Shown: positions 38,245-47,899, numbered from the stretch's first letter. The stretch: 64,000 nucleotides of DNA from Aggregatibacter actinomycetemcomitans DSM 8324 (GCF_000372365.1 NZ_AQUU01000004.1:89935-153934); one strand, 5' to 3'. Numbers and translations: made by a program. Notes: generated by a model from the letters alone, not told the origin.

Positions 38245-39675
38245 TTATTTTTCCAAGTGTTTAATTTTTTTGATGACGTTTGAGGTGGAAAAACCGTTCT
38301 CAAAATTCAGCACTTTTACATCACCGCCGTTCGCCCACACTTCTTTGCTACCGGCAATCTCTTCCGGCTTGTAATCGCCGCCTTTCACCAATAAATCCGG
38401 CAACACTTCACCGATTAAACGCTGTGGCGTATCTTCACCGAACGGCACCAACCAGTCCACAGAAGAAAGCCCGGCAAGCACCGCCATGCGGGAAGCCAAA
38501 TTATTGATCGGACGCTCCTCGCCTTTTAGGCGTTTTACCGAATCGTCCGTATTCACCGCAACAATCAGGCGATCGCCAAATTTACGGGCATTATCCAAAT
38601 ACGACACATGACCGGGATGCAAAATATCAAAACAACCGTTAGTCATGACGATTTTTTCACCACGATCTTTCGCCAATTTAACGGCCTCTTTCAGTTCCGC
38701 TTCGGTCATTACGCCAAAGCCGGTGCCGGTTCTGCCATGAATGGCATTTTCCAGTTCCACGGTTGAAACCGTTGACGTGCCCAATTTGCCCACGACGATA
38801 CCGGCGGCGACATTGGCTAAGTAACAGGCTTCTTCAAAACTGCGACCGTCCGCCAATGCTGTCGCCAACACACTAATCACGGTGTCTCCCGCCCCTGTCA
38901 CATCAAAAACTTCTTTGGCCTCCGTCGGCAGCTGATACACAGGCTGGTTCGGACGCAACAGCGTCATACCTTTTTCCGAACGGGTCACTAAAAGTGCGGT
39001 CAAATTTATCTCCGAAATGAGTTTCAACCCTTTGTCGATAATTTCCTGCTCAGAATGACATTTACCCACAACCGCTTCAAATTCGGACATATTCGGCGTT
39101 AATAAGGTCGCACCGCGATAGCGTTCAAAATCCGTCCCTTTCGGATCGATGAGCACCGGCACATTGGCGTTACGGGCAATTTGGATCATTTTTTGTACTT
39201 CATTTAATGTGCCTTTGCCGTAATCGGACAAGATCAAAGCGCCGTAATTTTTGACCGCACTTTCTAGTTTTTTCAGCAAATCCGCACTTGTCACGTTCTG
39301 GAAATCTTCTTCAAAATCAAGGCGTAATAATTGTTGATGGCGGGACAAAATACGCAATTTGGTAATTGTCGGGTGGGTAGCAAGCTGTACGAAGTCGCAA
39401 GCGATTTTTTGTTGTTGTAATAATGAGGTTAACGCCGCGCCCGCTTCATCCTGACCGGTTAAGCCCAGCAATTGCACCGGCACATTTAACGAAGCGATGT
39501 TCATTGCCACGTTTGCCGCACCGCCTGCACGCTCCTCATTTTGCTGAACACGCACCACCGGCACCGGTGCTTCCGGTGAAATACGGTTGGTTGCACCGAA
39601 CCAATAGCGATCCAACATCACATCGCCTAATACCAAAACTTTTGCATGATTAAATTGTGCAGAATATTGAGCCAT
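38245..39675 (-). CDS. hldE: Bifunctional heptose kinase / ADP-heptose synthase HldE
   Basis: A 476-residue enzyme of LPS heptose synthesis. The N-terminal ribokinase domain (residues 1 to about 318) has [25 protein letters not shown] and the catalytic [11 protein letters not shown]. The C-terminal nucleotidyltransferase domain has [19 protein letters not shown]. It makes heptose-1,7-bisphosphate and then ADP-heptose. It is divergent from lpxL, as in Haemophilus. Confidence 0.95.
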   Translation of the reverse strand: MAQYSAQFNHAKVLVLGDVMLDRYWFGATNRISPEAPVPVVRVQQNEERAGGAANVAMNIASLNVPVQLLGLTGQDEAGAALTSLLQQQKIACDFVQLATHPTITKLRILSRHQQLLRLDFEEDFQNVTSADLLKKLESAVKNYGALILSDYGKGTLNEVQKMIQIARNANVPVLIDPKGTDFERYRGATLLTPNMSEFEAVVGKCHSEQEIIDKGLKLISEINLTALLVTRSEKGMTLLRPNQPVYQLPTEAKEVFDVTGAGDTVISVLATALADGRSFEEACYLANVAAGIVVGKLGTSTVSTVELENAIHGRTGTGFGVMTEAELKEAVKLAKDRGEKIVMTNGCFDILHPGHVSYLDNARKFGDRLIVAVNTDDSVKRLKGEERPINNLASRMAVLAGLSSVDWLVPFGEDTPQRLIGEVLPDLLVKGGDYKPEEIAGSKEVWANGGDVKVLNFENGFSTSNVIKKIKHLEK

Positions 39676-39788
39676 TTGATTTTCTCTTATATAGAATAAA
39701 AAATTTCGCTAATACTACCACAGGGGAAATGCTATTTCCTAAAAATTCCGCTAAACTAAACCAATTGAAATAATCCTGTAATTCCTTT

Positions 39789-40724
39789 ATGGCAAAATCC
39801 GTTCTTCCGACTTTTAAAACTGAATTTCTCCATCCCAAACATTGGGGCTTTTGGCTTGCACTCGGCATTTTCCGTCTGATATTACTGCTTCCTTATCCTA
39901 TTTTATGCAAAATCGGACACGGATTAGGTTGGTTATTTGCTAAAACCGGCATAGGCAATCGGCGTGCAAAAATTGCCAAACGCAATTTAGAACTCTGCTT
40001 CCCCGACTTATCCGAACAGCAAATCAATGACATTCTACAAGCCAATTTACGCTCCACCGGCATGGCGATTATTGAAACCGGCATGGCGTGGTTTTGGTCT
40101 GATCATCGGATCAAAAAGTGGTCAAAAATTGAAGGTTTGGAATATTTAAAAACGAATTTGCAGGATGGCATTATTTTTGTCGGCGTACATTTTTTAACGC
40201 TGGAATTAGGCGCACGTATTGTCGGCATCCATCAACCGGGCATTGGCGTTTATCGCCCGAATGATAATCCGTTATTTGACTGGATACAAACCCAAGGGAG
40301 GTTGCGTTCCAACAAAGATATGCTAGATCGCAAAGATTTACGCGGCATGATTAAAGCCATTCGTCACGGTGATATTATCTGGTATGCGCCGGATCATGAC
40401 TACGGCAGAAAAAATGCGGTCTTTGTGCCGTTTTTCGCCGTTCCTGGCGCAGCAACCACAACGGGCAGCTACTATTTATTGAAGTCTTCACCGAACAGTA
40501 AAGTGATTCCTTTTTCACCGTTAAGAAACAAAGATAATTCCGGCTACACGGTTAAAATTTCCCCTCCCGTGGATTTTTCCGATCTGCACACGGAAACGGA
40601 AATTGCGACCCGGATGAATCAAATCATTGAAAAAGAAATACTAAACGGTGTGGAACAATATATGTGGATCCATCGCCGCTTTAAAACCCAGCCGAATGAA
40701 GAAGATAATTTGTATAAAGATTAG
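39789..40724 (+). CDS. lpxL: Lipid A lauroyl/myristoyl acyltransferase LpxL (HtrB)
   Basis: A 311-residue inner-membrane acyltransferase with one N-terminal membrane segment (about 20-45). The catalytic HFLTLE (HX4E) motif is preceded by IIFVGV, and YAPDHDYGRKNAVFVPFF is a family signature. It adds a secondary acyl chain to Kdo2-lipid IV-A. Divergence from hldE suggests joint envelope control. Confidence 0.93.
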   Translation: MAKSVLPTFKTEFLHPKHWGFWLALGIFRLILLLPYPILCKIGHGLGWLFAKTGIGNRRAKIAKRNLELCFPDLSEQQINDILQANLRSTGMAIIETGMAWFWSDHRIKKWSKIEGLEYLKTNLQDGIIFVGVHFLTLELGARIVGIHQPGIGVYRPNDNPLFDWIQTQGRLRSNKDMLDRKDLRGMIKAIRHGDIIWYAPDHDYGRKNAVFVPFFAVPGAATTTGSYYLLKSSPNSKVIPFSPLRNKDNSGYTVKISPPVDFSDLHTETEIATRMNQIIEKEILNGVEQYMWIHRRFKTQPNEEDNLYKD

Positions 40725-40729
40725 ATATG

Positions 40730-40762
40730 AAAAAGGTGAGTCCAAAACTCACCTTTATTTTT
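40730..40762. terminator. lpxL terminator, probably bidirectional
   Basis: AAAGGTGAGT and ACTCACCTTT pair around CCAAA and are followed by ATTTTT. It separates lpxL from the convergent chaperone gene. Confidence 0.88.
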
Positions 40763-40781
40763 AACTGCCTTTAACAAGACT

Positions 40782-41345
40782 TTATAGTTCTTCAGAATCC
40801 AACTCATCAGCCATCGCAGAAAGCATTTCACGGGTTAAATAAGCCAGAGCGCGATAAAATGGCAACGTCGCCTGCTTTTCAACTTTCACTAAAAACTTCG
40901 CCGCACAAGGCAGAAGAAAATGCTCAAATAATTCCTGTTGGGCGCTCAATGAATCGGTGTTATCTTCCAACCAGGAAGCCGTCAGTAGCAACATGGCAAA
41001 ATGATCGATATTTTCCGTTTCAGGCAAATTGCGCATTTGCCGAAAACCCTTAAAATCTTCAATGGAAATCTCATAAGCAGAAATTTGTGTCGCCACACTT
41101 CCCGACTGACCGAAAAGTTTTTGATATTCTTGATTCAACAATGTCAAATCAATGGGTCTTTGCAAGGCATCTAATGCGCTTTTACCGTCGCTGTCTTCGT
41201 TTAACGCCCAGACTTGGGATAAATTACCTTGCTGCAACCAAGCAAAAACGCCGGATAAAATGGGATCTGTCGGTTGGCGGTAAAATAAATTACCGAATAA
41301 ACGGCTAATCAAAGAAAAATTATTGAATTGCACACTTTCCTGCAT
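40782..41345 (-). CDS. TorD/DmsD-like molecular chaperone
   Basis: A 187-residue all-helical protein of the TorD family, with YQKLFGQSGSVATQISAYEI (the family's EYxRLF-type region) and TENIDHFAMLLLTASWL. Such chaperones bind twin-arginine signal peptides of molybdoenzymes. No molybdoenzyme gene lies in the window, so the client is unknown. Its start overlaps the stop of the upstream oxidoreductase gene by one base. Confidence 0.75.
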   Translation of the reverse strand: MQESVQFNNFSLISRLFGNLFYRQPTDPILSGVFAWLQQGNLSQVWALNEDSDGKSALDALQRPIDLTLLNQEYQKLFGQSGSVATQISAYEISIEDFKGFRQMRNLPETENIDHFAMLLLTASWLEDNTDSLSAQQELFEHFLLPCAAKFLVKVEKQATLPFYRALAYLTREMLSAMADELDSEEL

Positions 41346-41956
41346 TATTTGGAGCCATCCTTTGCCAAAAGTGCGGTCAGATTTTCTTGTGTTTTTTGTG
41401 CGGTATTATTCAAAATCTGCTGATACCCAGCTTCATCCAGAAAGTGAATATCTCCGAAAATATCATGGTGAATATCGGTAATACCGCAGAAATTAAACAA
41501 ACCGTCAACTAAACAGGTTTGTAGTGCTTTATCAAAAGCAATGCTTTGATAGCGTTCAAGATTATTGCCCATGGTAATAAAATGTTGCATTTTTTTATCA
41601 CCCAACAATCCCACCGAACCGCCATTTTCCGTTTGATATGCAAATCCATAGCTAAGAACGCGATCCAAATAACCTTTCAAAACAGCAGGGAAGCCCATCC
41701 ACCAAAGGGGATAGACCAAGGTAATCAAATCCGCTTCTTTAATTAAATTTTGCTCAAATTTAATTTCTGCCGACACAATGCCTTCAGGCCCTGCACTTAA
41801 TTCACTCCAAGACAAAACGGGATTGAAATTTAATGTATACAAATCCCGAACAGTGGTTTCCGCCTCTAATTCATGAGAGGCTTTTACAATACGTTCCACG
41901 ATGGCGCGGTTAAAACTTTGTTGATTAGGATGTGCAGAAATAATTAAATGCTTCAT
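41345..41956 (-). CDS. Flavodoxin-fold NAD(P)H oxidoreductase (quinone reductase type)
   Basis: 203 residues. The N-terminal KHLIISAHPNQQSFN and YPLWWMGFPAVLKGYLDRVL are hallmarks of the KefF/MdaB/NQO1 family, FAD- or FMN-dependent two-electron quinone reductases. It is cytosolic and lies first in a two-gene unit with the TorD-like chaperone. The acceptor is unknown. Confidence 0.85.
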   Translation of the reverse strand: MKHLIISAHPNQQSFNRAIVERIVKASHELEAETTVRDLYTLNFNPVLSWSELSAGPEGIVSAEIKFEQNLIKEADLITLVYPLWWMGFPAVLKGYLDRVLSYGFAYQTENGGSVGLLGDKKMQHFITMGNNLERYQSIAFDKALQTCLVDGLFNFCGITDIHHDIFGDIHFLDEAGYQQILNNTAQKTQENLTALLAKDGSK

Positions 41957-41964
41957 TTCTTTCC

Positions 41965-42417
41965 TTAAATTTTCTTAACTTTCAATGTGATGCTATCAAC
42001 AGAAACAACTTCAACAATATCATTCACTGCTAAATCACGCCCCTGGATTCTCCACGTAGTATCACCGAAAGCGCCTCTACCAATGCCGTTTTCGGCAATA
42101 GTTAAGACTTTTCCCTGCACCCCTATCATGGCATGATCCCGTTGATTGAGGACGGATTTCGATTGATCAATTTGATCCTTACCGTGTTGATAGCGCCACC
42201 AAATAATACTAAGAATAATGGCGATAACCGCATAAATTACCGCCAATGCCGAAAGCGGTAAGGCGGGAATAAATTTCATGATACCGGCAACAACGATGGC
42301 GGCTAATCCCCACCATAGAAGAAAAACACCGGGAATGACAACTTCAGCAATGAGCAAGATAAAACCAAGAATAAGCCAGTGCCAAACGCCCCAATCTGCT
42401 AACCATTCCATACCCAA
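41965..42417 (-). CDS. NfeD-like membrane protein partner of QmcA
   Basis: 150 residues with two to three membrane segments in the first 75 residues (WHWLILGFILLIAEVVIPGV) and a C-terminal OB-fold domain (MIGVQGKVLTIAENGIGRGA, DTTWRIQGRDL). It follows the SPFH gene by 17 bases, the conserved stomatin-NfeD pairing (YbbK/YbbL of E. coli). It probably modulates membrane microdomains. Confidence 0.88.
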   Translation of the reverse strand: MGMEWLADWGVWHWLILGFILLIAEVVIPGVFLLWWGLAAIVVAGIMKFIPALPLSALAVIYAVIAIILSIIWWRYQHGKDQIDQSKSVLNQRDHAMIGVQGKVLTIAENGIGRGAFGDTTWRIQGRDLAVNDIVEVVSVDSITLKVKKI

Positions 42418-42434
42418 CCTCGACTTTCTTGTTG

Positions 42435-43361
42435 TTAATTTACTTTTTTATCGGTTTTTAATAATTCGGTAATACCGGCAATGGAACCGATTAAGTTGCC
42501 GGCTTCTAAAGGCATCAGCACGACTTTACTATTATCCGAACCACCAATTTCTTTTAGCGCTTCAGTATATTTTTGCGCAATAAAGTAATTAATAGCTTTC
42601 GTGTCACCATTAGCGATCGCATCGGATACCATTTGGGTCGCCTTCGCTTCCGCTTCCGCGGCACGTTCGCGGGCTTCAGCTTGTAAGAAGGCTTCCTGAC
42701 GTTCCCCTTCCGCTTTTAAAATACGGGATTGTTTTTCACCTTCTGCGCGTAAAATTTCAGCCTGACGCACACCTTCCGCCTCCAAAATATCTGCACGTTT
42801 ATTACGTTCAGCTTTCATTTGAGCATTCATCGCGGCGATCAATTCATGTGGCGGACGCACATCTCGGATTTCAATACGGGTCACTTTAATCCCCCAAGGA
42901 TTTGTCGCTTCATCTACAATAGATAACAAACGACTATTAATGGAATCGCGCTGAGATAGCATCTCATCCAACTCCATGGAACCTAAAACCGTACGAATGT
43001 TTGTCATAGTAAGATTGATAATAGCTTGTTCTAAGTGATTCACTTCATAAGCGGCATTACGCGCATCAATAACCTGAACGAAACATACCGCATCAATAGC
43101 GACATTCGCATTATCTTTTGAAATAACTTCTTGGGATGGGATGTCTAACACTTGTTCCATCATATTGATTTTACGACCAACACGATCAACAAATGGAACG
43201 ACAAAATTTAATCCCGGCATTAATGTACGGGTATAACGACCAAAACGTTCAATCGTCCAGTTATAACCTTGTGGCACCGTTTTCAATGTTGAATAAAGCA
43301 CAACACCGACAAGTACGATAAAAATAATGGAAACAATTGGTAGGCCATCTAAAAAATACAT
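42435..43361 (-). CDS. qmcA: SPFH/stomatin family protein QmcA
   Basis: A 308-residue protein with an N-terminal anchor ([20 protein letters not shown]), an SPFH/Band 7 domain ([39 protein letters not shown]) and an Ala/Glu-rich coiled coil (residues about 190-250, [20 protein letters not shown]). It forms membrane oligomers and is linked to FtsH-HflKC protease. It heads the qmcA-nfeD unit. Confidence 0.93.
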   Translation of the reverse strand: MYFLDGLPIVSIIFIVLVGVVLYSTLKTVPQGYNWTIERFGRYTRTLMPGLNFVVPFVDRVGRKINMMEQVLDIPSQEVISKDNANVAIDAVCFVQVIDARNAAYEVNHLEQAIINLTMTNIRTVLGSMELDEMLSQRDSINSRLLSIVDEATNPWGIKVTRIEIRDVRPPHELIAAMNAQMKAERNKRADILEAEGVRQAEILRAEGEKQSRILKAEGERQEAFLQAEARERAAEAEAKATQMVSDAIANGDTKAINYFIAQKYTEALKEIGGSDNSKVVLMPLEAGNLIGSIAGITELLKTDKKVN

Positions 43362-43882
43362 AATTTTCTCCTTAAGATAATAGACAGTTATCTGTTAAAG
43401 GATAGCAATTAGCTGAAAGTTTGTATATAGCAATCCATCGCTAAAAACACTTTAAAAACCAACCGCACTTTTTGTCATAGTTAAAAATCCTACGCAACAT
43501 CAAAAAATAAATTTAATGTGTTAAACGCATTGACTCTGTTCGGACTGCATAGTAGTTTTCACTATAATAAAACTTTTCCGTCTTTAAACGGCTACAGTCA
43601 TGTACTCTTGTTGGCGATATTGGAAAAATTACTGTTGATCTAAAAATGCAACTTAAAAATGGATCACATTGATTTACTTGGTGACGTTAGTGGATGGATT
43701 ACAGGTGTATTGGCTGAGTACATCGCGTAAAATCCGGTACTTTTTTACTAATCCTGTGCACAAGGGATTCTAATCTGTAGGTCGAAAGTTCGAATCCTTC
43801 ACGACCTATCAATTAGTTATTGACATCAAAATTATTAAATTGACTGCTAACTTTTTACTTATTATATCTGCATTCACACGAG
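43362..43882. other. Gene-free accessory gap with a decayed coding fragment
   Basis: About 520 bases. A native uptake copy is near 43462. Positions 43610-43730 look coding-like in two plus frames (VGDIGKITVDLKMQLKNGSH, then DHIDLLGDVSGWITGVLAEY before a stop), as if a gene tail were frameshifted; I do not recognise it. A tRNA-like fragment follows at 43755-43809. Confidence 0.45.
43755..43809 (+). pseudogene. Decayed tRNA 3' part, tRNA-Lys-like
   Basis: GGTCGAAAGTTCGAATCCTT with the following CACGACCT closely resembles the variable loop, T arm and 3' acceptor strand of tRNA-Lys, and TAATCTGTAG its anticodon stem. No 5' half exists, the anticodon stem does not pair properly and CCA is absent (TATC instead). 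Such fragments are typical scars of tRNA-targeted integration. tRNA identity is by recalled sequence. Confidence 0.55.
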
Positions 43883-44704
43883 TTACCGAAGCTCTAATCC
43901 CTTCGCGTTATACCAAAGAAAGCCATTTTCATTTGCATATTTGTCAATTTTTTTTGACAGTTCCTTACTTGCATTATATTCAAGTAAATAGACAGATAAT
44001 CCATGAGCCTTAACATATGCCAGATATTTTTGAAAATAGGTTGTTTCCGATTTCTGCTGGATTCCATATTTTTTTTTATTAAAATCAATAGTGGTAAAAA
44101 CACTTTCTTGGTTAATACCATCAATTAAAACGGTATTTTGATTAATACATTTTTTTACAAAAAGATCCCCTCCATTAATAATAAGTGGAATATTATAATA
44201 TCGAAGCCCAGTCAAAATTGTTACAAGCCCTTGAAATATCTCATTTGTTTGATAATGATAATAAACATCTGCATTATCAAGAAAAAAACCATCCAACCCC
44301 ATATCAGCATACTTTTTTCCTAGCTCATTAACGATAAAACGCTGCCATACCGGAGAGGATACATCAACCCATCGCTCATCCGGCCAAGTTTCATAGATAC
44401 CAAGCATGACTGACTGAAAATGACTATAATACGGGCGGTGTTTCTCAATTGCTCCAATATTAATATACCCATACACAGTTTTCCCTGAAGCATGTAATTT
44501 CTCCACTTGAGAAGGTTGAAACATAGCAGGATCGATTACAACAATATTGTATCCTTGCAATTTATCTTCTTCATTTCCATTAATACCAAGAAATACGCCA
44601 TAGTTACCATTTTTTGAAGGAACTGCAAAGGCCACTCTATAAAAAAATGTAGATATAAGAAAAAATATGCTAAATAGCATCAAAAATTGAATCTTGTTTC
44701 TCAT
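43883..44704 (-). CDS. Secreted GH114-like (endo-alpha-1,4-polygalactosaminidase family) protein
   Basis: 273 residues with a signal peptide (cleavage near RVAFA). The body has beta/alpha-barrel features of the GH114/TM1410 family: GVFLGINGN, YNIVVIDPAMFQPSQVEKLH, GKTVYGYINIGAIEKHRPYY, DERWVDVSSPVWQRFIVNEL, and GLDGFFLDNADVYYHY with the likely acidic catalytic residues. GH114 enzymes cut galactosamine polymers, so a role on exopolysaccharide or biofilm matrix is possible but unproven. It is AT-rich, without an uptake sequence, and sits in an accessory stretch. Confidence 0.72.
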   Translation of the reverse strand: MRNKIQFLMLFSIFFLISTFFYRVAFAVPSKNGNYGVFLGINGNEEDKLQGYNIVVIDPAMFQPSQVEKLHASGKTVYGYINIGAIEKHRPYYSHFQSVMLGIYETWPDERWVDVSSPVWQRFIVNELGKKYADMGLDGFFLDNADVYYHYQTNEIFQGLVTILTGLRYYNIPLIINGGDLFVKKCINQNTVLIDGINQESVFTTIDFNKKKYGIQQKSETTYFQKYLAYVKAHGLSVYLLEYNASKELSKKIDKYANENGFLWYNAKGLELR

Positions 44705-44912
44705 CTAACGATCCTTTCTTAAAATTTAAGTATTACCAGCAATTAGCCTATACATTAATTAATCTGAAAATTAAAATAATATACTGATCTACTTAAGAAT
44801 TAGTTAGTTGCCTATGATTTAGGTCAAATTGATTTTACATCTTTCAGCAATAACAGATAACTATATAAATTAAGTATAGAATGAAAAACAGACTTGTAAC
44901 TAGGAGATCTTT

Positions 44913-45404
44913 ATGAAATTAAAAGTTTTAGCGTTAGCAATAATTACTGCCTTATCAACGGGAAGCATTCAGGCTGCCTCCAATACTGACAGTGAGTCTA
45001 ACCAATCAGTAAAAAATAGCAGTCTATATTTAAAAACATTTAAAAGTAAGTATTCTGCAGAGAACACTATTTCAAAAATCCGGCAAGCTTTGAATGATAA
45101 GAACATAAAAATATTCACGATAATTGACCATCAAGCTGCAGCAAAAGAAGCTGGATTGAGCATGCCGTTTTCAAGTGTAATTGTTTTTGGAAAACCGCAA
45201 CTAGGTACCCCAATGATGATTGAATCCCCAACCCTAGCTATTGATTTACCATTAAAAGCTTTAGTATGGGAGAATAGCCAAGGTGAAATATTCGTAAGTC
45301 TAAATAGAAATGAGATTATAGCAGAAAAACATAATGTCACGGCAGGGAATGTAAAAAAAATGAATAAACTGGTGAAGTTAATAACTGAAAGTGTTACTGA
45401 ATAA
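44913..45404 (+). CDS. Periplasmic DUF302 domain protein
   Basis: 163 residues starting behind TAGGAGATC. The signal peptide ends near SIQAAS. The DUF302 core includes TFKSKYSAENTISKIRQALN, KIFTIIDHQAAAKEAGL, SSVIVFGKPQLGTPMM and ALVWENSQGEIFVSLN. The family's molecular role is unknown, though members often accompany oxidative or metal stress genes. It converges on a DUF417 gene. The 208 bases upstream are AT-rich, with nothing else recognisable. Confidence 0.82.
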   Translation: MKLKVLALAIITALSTGSIQAASNTDSESNQSVKNSSLYLKTFKSKYSAENTISKIRQALNDKNIKIFTIIDHQAAAKEAGLSMPFSSVIVFGKPQLGTPMMIESPTLAIDLPLKALVWENSQGEIFVSLNRNEIIAEKHNVTAGNVKKMNKLVKLITESVTE

Positions 45405-45434
45405 GTTACTTATTATAGTACTTTATAAATACAA

Positions 45435-45468
45435 AAATAAGTTCGCCTAAATTGAGGCGAACTTATTT
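45435..45468. terminator. Strong bidirectional terminator after the DUF302 gene
   Basis: A 14-base perfect stem (AAATAAGTTCGCCT / AGGCGAACTTATTT) with a 6-base loop lies between convergent genes. Confidence 0.88.
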
Positions 45469-45476
45469 ATTACCGA

Positions 45477-45899
45477 CTATTTAACAAATGGAATTTTATT
45501 TAGGTCGTGTTTTAACAACACAAGACCGGAGCCAATAAGTATAATATCTTTAATAATAAAACCATTAACACCAATTTGAGGTATAAGGCTAAGTGTTACT
45601 ACGCCAAGAGCGATAGTAAACAAGCTACCAAGTACGCCAAACTTAGGTTTAAAAATACCAACAACTAAGAAAATATAAGTAACGCTTTCAATAAAGCCTA
45701 GCAAATAACTAGTCCCATGAAATCCCAAAAATTCATATAAAAAACTTAGCCATGTTGGAGATATTAAAGGTTTTAAGGCCTCTACCTCAAAATCAAACCA
45801 TTTATAGTTACCAAATAATGCGATAATAAAAACAACTGAAAATCTTAATACGGTAATATCAATATTAGAAAGGCAAAACTTTCTAAGAACTTCTTTCAT
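45477..45899 (-). CDS. DUF417 inner-membrane protein (RclC/YkgB-like)
   Basis: About 140 residues from ATG 45899, chosen because GGAGAA lies 6 bases upstream; a longer frame begins at 45932. Four membrane segments are visible, with TVLRFSVVFIIALFGNYKWF (the family's FWYGxxKF-like region) and GFHGTSYLLGFIE. E. coli RclC belongs to this family and acts in resistance to reactive chlorine. Here a DUF302 protein and a small secreted protein are neighbours, so an oxidant-stress role is plausible. Confidence 0.8.
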   Translation of the reverse strand: MKEVLRKFCLSNIDITVLRFSVVFIIALFGNYKWFDFEVEALKPLISPTWLSFLYEFLGFHGTSYLLGFIESVTYIFLVVGIFKPKFGVLGSLFTIALGVVTLSLIPQIGVNGFIIKDIILIGSGLVLLKHDLNKIPFVK

Positions 45900-45955
45900 A
45901 TAAATTCTCCATGTATAATAATGGCTTATCATATTCTATGATAAGCCTCCGAAAA

Positions 45956-46165
45956 TTATTTATCCCCTTTCATACGTCTATCATACTCTCTAACAGTCGG
46001 TTTATGATAATTCATACTTCCCAGATCATTTCCCATGTTATAGCTAATCTCTTGTTTAATATCGTCTGAATGCATTACACTTTCTTTCATATTTGTTGTG
46101 CTAGCTGATGCTAATGATGCAATAGTAAGAGCAAGTACGCCGGTTAATAAATTAATTTTTTTCAT
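45956..46165 (-). CDS. Small secreted protein, unknown
   Basis: 69 residues from ATG 46165 behind AAGGAG. A signal peptide (KKINLLTGVLALTIASLASA) precedes a 47-residue polar mature part rich in Met and His (TTNMKESVMHSDDI, DLGSMNYHKPTVREYDRRMK). I know no family. It lies upstream of the DUF417 gene on the same strand (56 bp), so the two are probably co-transcribed. Met and His could suit metal binding or oxidant scavenging, a guess only. Confidence 0.65.
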   Translation of the reverse strand: MKKINLLTGVLALTIASLASASTTNMKESVMHSDDIKQEISYNMGNDLGSMNYHKPTVREYDRRMKGDK

Positions 46166-46425
46166 GATAAACTCCTTAAATAATAGTATTAAATGTAAAA
46201 ATATTTTGCTTGAATAAGCACGAAGTGAAAAAGTCATAATAAACTCCCACACACATAATGTTAGACGGAGACATTTCCATTTTCTTACAAAAAATTTTTT
46301 AAAATTTGCAAATCAACCTAAAAAACAGATACTCTCATATAAAAATATATTTATAGTGAATGCTCTAAATAGATATTTAATTACTAAAATCTATTTCATC
46401 CATTGTTTTTTCAAATTGAATTTAT

Positions 46426-46439
46426 TGATTTAAATCATA
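46426..46439 (+). promoter_or_regulatory. FNR-like site upstream of quinol peroxidase
   Basis: TTGATTTAAATCAT matches the FNR half-sites TTGAT-N4-ATCAA at all but one base. It lies 66 bases before the start codon, suiting anaerobic activation of the peroxidase. The rest of the 340-base gap back to 46166 is AT-rich with nothing else recognisable. Confidence 0.65.
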
Positions 46440-46505
46440 TGTTTGCTCTTATATTTAACCGATAATCCCTTCTTCGTTTTTACTTTTAAGTGTTGGAGGA
46501 CAATT

Positions 46506-47888
46506 ATGAAAAAATTTGCACTGAAAACGGCGGTTGTCGCTATTGTTGGCTATTTAGGAGTTGTAGGGTACGTTCATCAGTATGATAAAGGACAAATGGA
46601 AAAATTATTGGCTGAAGGTAGTTACTCTGCCGAGCAACAAAAAATCGCAAAAGTCTTTTTTAACAACGGCTGCCAGTACTGTCATACACCAAATGCAGAA
46701 CTCCCCTTTTATGCCCATGTTCCGTTAGTTGGCTCCATGTTGCAAAATGACATCAAAGAAGGCAACCGCGTATTCCTGTTAAATGAGTTACTGAACGGCT
46801 TAAAAGATCCAAGCAAATTATCGGAAGTGGATTTGGCAAAACTTGAACGGGTTATTGAAAATGACGAAATGCCGATTGCCAAGTTTCTTCATATTCACTG
46901 GGGAAGCCGCCCTGATGAAGATGAAAAAACCGCATTGCTAAACTGGATTCGCGAACAACGGAAAGCCTTTTTACCGGCAAATACCGAAGGCACGGACAAC
47001 CACCGTTTAGTTCAACCGATTCCTGATGAAATCATGACCGATGCGGCAAAAGTTGCTCTTGGGCATAAACTGTTTATGGATGGTCGTTTATCCGGCGATG
47101 GTACGATTCAATGTCACACCTGCCACCAACTGGACAAAGGCGGTGTTGACCGTTTAGATACATCCACCGGCATTGATGGCAAAAAAGGCGGCATTAACGC
47201 GCCGACTGTCTTCAACGCCGCATTTAACTTCGCACAATTCTGGGATGGGCGTGCCGTGGATTTAGCCGATCAAGCCGGCGGACCGCCATTAAATCCGGTA
47301 GAAATGGGTTCCCATTCCTGGGAAGAAATTGTGGCACGATTTGAGCAGGATGAAGATTTTAAACAAGCGTTCTTACAAGTCTATCCGCAAATCAGCAAAG
47401 AAACCCTCACCAATGCTATCGGTGAATATGAAAAAACCTTAATTACGCCGAACAGCGATTTTGACCGCTATCTGAAAGGCGAAAACACATTAACCGCGCA
47501 ACAACTTAAAGGTTACGAGCTATTTAAACAGTACAAATGCGACACCTGCCACACTGGCGTGAACATGGGCGGACAATCTTACGAATACATGGGTATCTAC
47601 GGCGATTATTTCAAAGATCGCGGCACACCGCTCACTGATGCCGACCAAGGTCGTTTCGCACAAACTCAAGATCCGTATGATATGCACCGTTTCAAAGTGC
47701 CATCACTGCGCAATATTGCGTTAACGGCGCCTTATATGCACGATGCGTCGGCAAAAGATCTGAAAGAAGCCGTTCGTATCATGTTGAAATATCAAAGCAA
47801 TGCTAAACCGCAGCAACAAGACATTGATGACATTACGTCCTTCTTGGAAAGTCTCACCGGCGAGTTTGAAGGCAAAAAATTACAATAA
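46506..47888 (+). CDS. Tri-haem cytochrome c quinol peroxidase
   Basis: 460 residues from ATG 46506 behind TTGGAGGAC. An uncleaved N-terminal membrane anchor (residues about 5-25) precedes three haem c motifs: CQYCH (Cys56-His60), CHTCH (about 205) and CDTCH (about 350). Two-haem bacterial peroxidases lack the first. This matches the membrane-bound quinol peroxidase of Aggregatibacter and E. coli YhjA (Ccp), which reduce periplasmic H2O2 with quinol. An FNR-like site upstream suggests oxygen-limited expression, and CydDC nearby would help supply conditions for haem c assembly. Confidence 0.92.
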   Translation: MKKFALKTAVVAIVGYLGVVGYVHQYDKGQMEKLLAEGSYSAEQQKIAKVFFNNGCQYCHTPNAELPFYAHVPLVGSMLQNDIKEGNRVFLLNELLNGLKDPSKLSEVDLAKLERVIENDEMPIAKFLHIHWGSRPDEDEKTALLNWIREQRKAFLPANTEGTDNHRLVQPIPDEIMTDAAKVALGHKLFMDGRLSGDGTIQCHTCHQLDKGGVDRLDTSTGIDGKKGGINAPTVFNAAFNFAQFWDGRAVDLADQAGGPPLNPVEMGSHSWEEIVARFEQDEDFKQAFLQVYPQISKETLTNAIGEYEKTLITPNSDFDRYLKGENTLTAQQLKGYELFKQYKCDTCHTGVNMGGQSYEYMGIYGDYFKDRGTPLTDADQGRFAQTQDPYDMHRFKVPSLRNIALTAPYMHDASAKDLKEAVRIMLKYQSNAKPQQQDIDDITSFLESLTGEFEGKKLQ

Positions 47889-47899
47889 GCCTGATTAAC

